Assembly: GCA_023231425.1 (NCBI GenBank)
Contig: JALNVI010000097.1
Location: forward strand, 1-7,855
Direction of reading: 5' to 3'
Length of the DNA stretch: 7,855 bases
DNA from: Desulforhopalus sp.
GTDB taxonomy: Bacteria > Desulfobacterota > Desulfobulbia > Desulfobulbales > Desulfocapsaceae
Each line of letters starts with the position of its first letter. Position 1 is the stretch's first letter. The translations under genes were made by a program, and so were the position numbers. Shown piece after piece: positions 6,771 through 7,855 of this stretch. The notes under the pieces were generated by a model. That model had not been told where the DNA came from. It saw nothing but the letters and a program-made list of their open reading frames with translations, and did no database searches.

Positions 6771-7855
6771 TTTTTACCTCATGGAGGGCTTTGCAGAGAA
6801 TTTTTGAGTTGTTTTCGTTATCTTCGTCAGGTAGTGACAGAAGCGGCTGAGCTGCAGACCGTAGAGTTTTTCACGTTTGTCGATGAAGTGGTGACTTGGA
6901 GTAGTAAAACGAGAGGCGTGGATAAGGGACTGGTAAACGTTGTTCTCTGCAGTTGTTTCTGTTTTCCTGCGAAAGGTGCCCAGCTGGTCCAGGTGCAGCA
7001 GGCAGGGATGCAATTCCATGATGTCGTTGCGGAACCAGGAGCTATTGACTGCTGTGGTGTCGGTACAGATGGTATCAAACCAGCCCATCAGCCTTTGTGG
7101 AGACTTCATTGAAAGTGTAACCGGCAATATGGCGGGGCATTGCCTCCCGGTCGGCATTGCTCAGGAAGAAATAGACATCGTACCAGTCCTCAGAGTGGTT
7201 TCGGCGGTTATCAATTCCTGAGGCACAGCTGTCGCGTCCCTCATGGCGGCCGATGAGGAAAAAGTGATGGAAGGCTCAAGGCCGGTTTCCATAATATCCG
7301 GGTAGCGTAGCCGATAGCGGAAGGTATTCAAATTCGGACCGGGACTGCGGAAAATTTTTTCTCCCCAAAGGACAAAGTGCAGATAGGGATCGACGTTGTT
7401 TTTGGTAATGTCCTCATACGTATTGCGATACCAGGTGGCGTCAAACCACTGGTTGGGGCAGACGTCCTCCTGAATGTGTGTCACATAGTGAATTGGAGGG
7501 GGAACATCCATTGTTTTTAATGCAACGGCTTCGGGGTAGTGCTGGCAATACCACTCGGAGTCAAAGAGTTCATTGGGCTCAGTTTTTTCACTGAGCGCGG
7601 TAACAAGGTAATGCTGAAAGGGGTGAATACGGTCTTGTGGATTAAGGAATTGACTGTGGTACCATTTCACGTCAAACCACGGGTTGGGCTGAAGCTGTGC
7701 CATTGCCGGCTGCTGAAGGAAGTGGAGGAAGGGGTTGGAGAGGTCGTGACCCGTAAGATGGTAGTGCTCACGGTACCACGTGCAGTCAAAGCAGGGGTTG
7801 GGACTGATGTCTTCTTTCCAGCCATGGGAAATGTAATGGAGCAGTGGCGATGTAT
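6771..7855 (-). pseudogene. Second glycosyltransferase copy, lacking both GT2 domains, frameshifted and partial
   Basis: This minus-strand copy parallels the intact gene and continues past the window edge. From 7855 to about 7275 it matches repeats 3-8 closely (NPWFDVKWYHSQFLNPQDRI, NQWFDATWYRNTYEDI). A 60-base sample (7380-7439 against 4881-4940) differs at six positions. Near 7110-7124 the sequence jumps from RHIA, just before the first GT2 domain, to FNEVSTKADG in the C-terminal segment, removing about 1.8 kb with both catalytic domains. The junction is in frame. Three one-base changes break the frame: a loss near 7273-7276, a gain near 7081-7086 and a loss near 6825-6827. Similarity ends at 6771, just after HEVKM. 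It cannot make an active glycosyltransferase. The intact repeat part could still be expressed as a truncated repeat protein if a start exists outside the window. Confidence 0.88.

Noticed and set aside
7161..7703. A separate 180-residue gene starting at MAQLQ
   Set aside because: The frame is open to the window edge and matches the middle of the larger glycosyltransferase; the Met is internal and the last residues are a frameshift product.

Overview
The window looks like an accessory, surface-polysaccharide type locus in a Gram-negative bacterium that has been reworked by insertion-sequence decay and a duplication. The organism cannot be fixed from sequence alone. A sulfotransferase, a very large repeat-bearing two-domain glycosyltransferase and degraded IS elements of these types would fit a Desulfobacterota-like genome, but this is a low-confidence inference.

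Layout. Bases 4-1209 (+) encode a sulfotransferase-fold protein with a C-terminal coiled coil. Bases 1343-2320 (-) hold a decayed DDE transposase that needs at least three reading frames and contains stops. Bases 2403-5816 (-) encode an intact 1137-residue glycosyltransferase: about eight N-terminal repeats of the NPxFDxxWY...HYL type, two tandem GT2 catalytic domains, and a C-terminal segment that looks like the first part of a further domain. Its ATG overlaps the stop of a short upstream reading frame (5813-5968, -) in an ATGA junction. Bases 5973-6230 (+) are the N-terminal remnant of an IS30-like transposase. Bases 6479-6600 hold a second, mostly deleted remnant of the transposase seen at 1343-2320. 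Bases 6771-7855 (-) hold a second, broken copy of the glycosyltransferase that runs off the window edge.

Main observation. The second glycosyltransferase copy keeps the repeat region and the C-terminal segment but has lost about 1.8 kb, which removes both GT2 domains. The junction itself is in frame, and three separate single-base indels then break the frame. A remnant of the same transposase lies downstream of the 3' end of each copy, so a glycosyltransferase-plus-IS unit was probably duplicated and then decayed differently in the two places.

How the genes could work together. The sulfotransferase and the intact glycosyltransferase are plausible partners in building or decorating an extracellular glycan. 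They are on opposite strands and separated by a dead IS, so they do not form one transcription unit. No RNA genes, CRISPR arrays or convincing terminators were seen.
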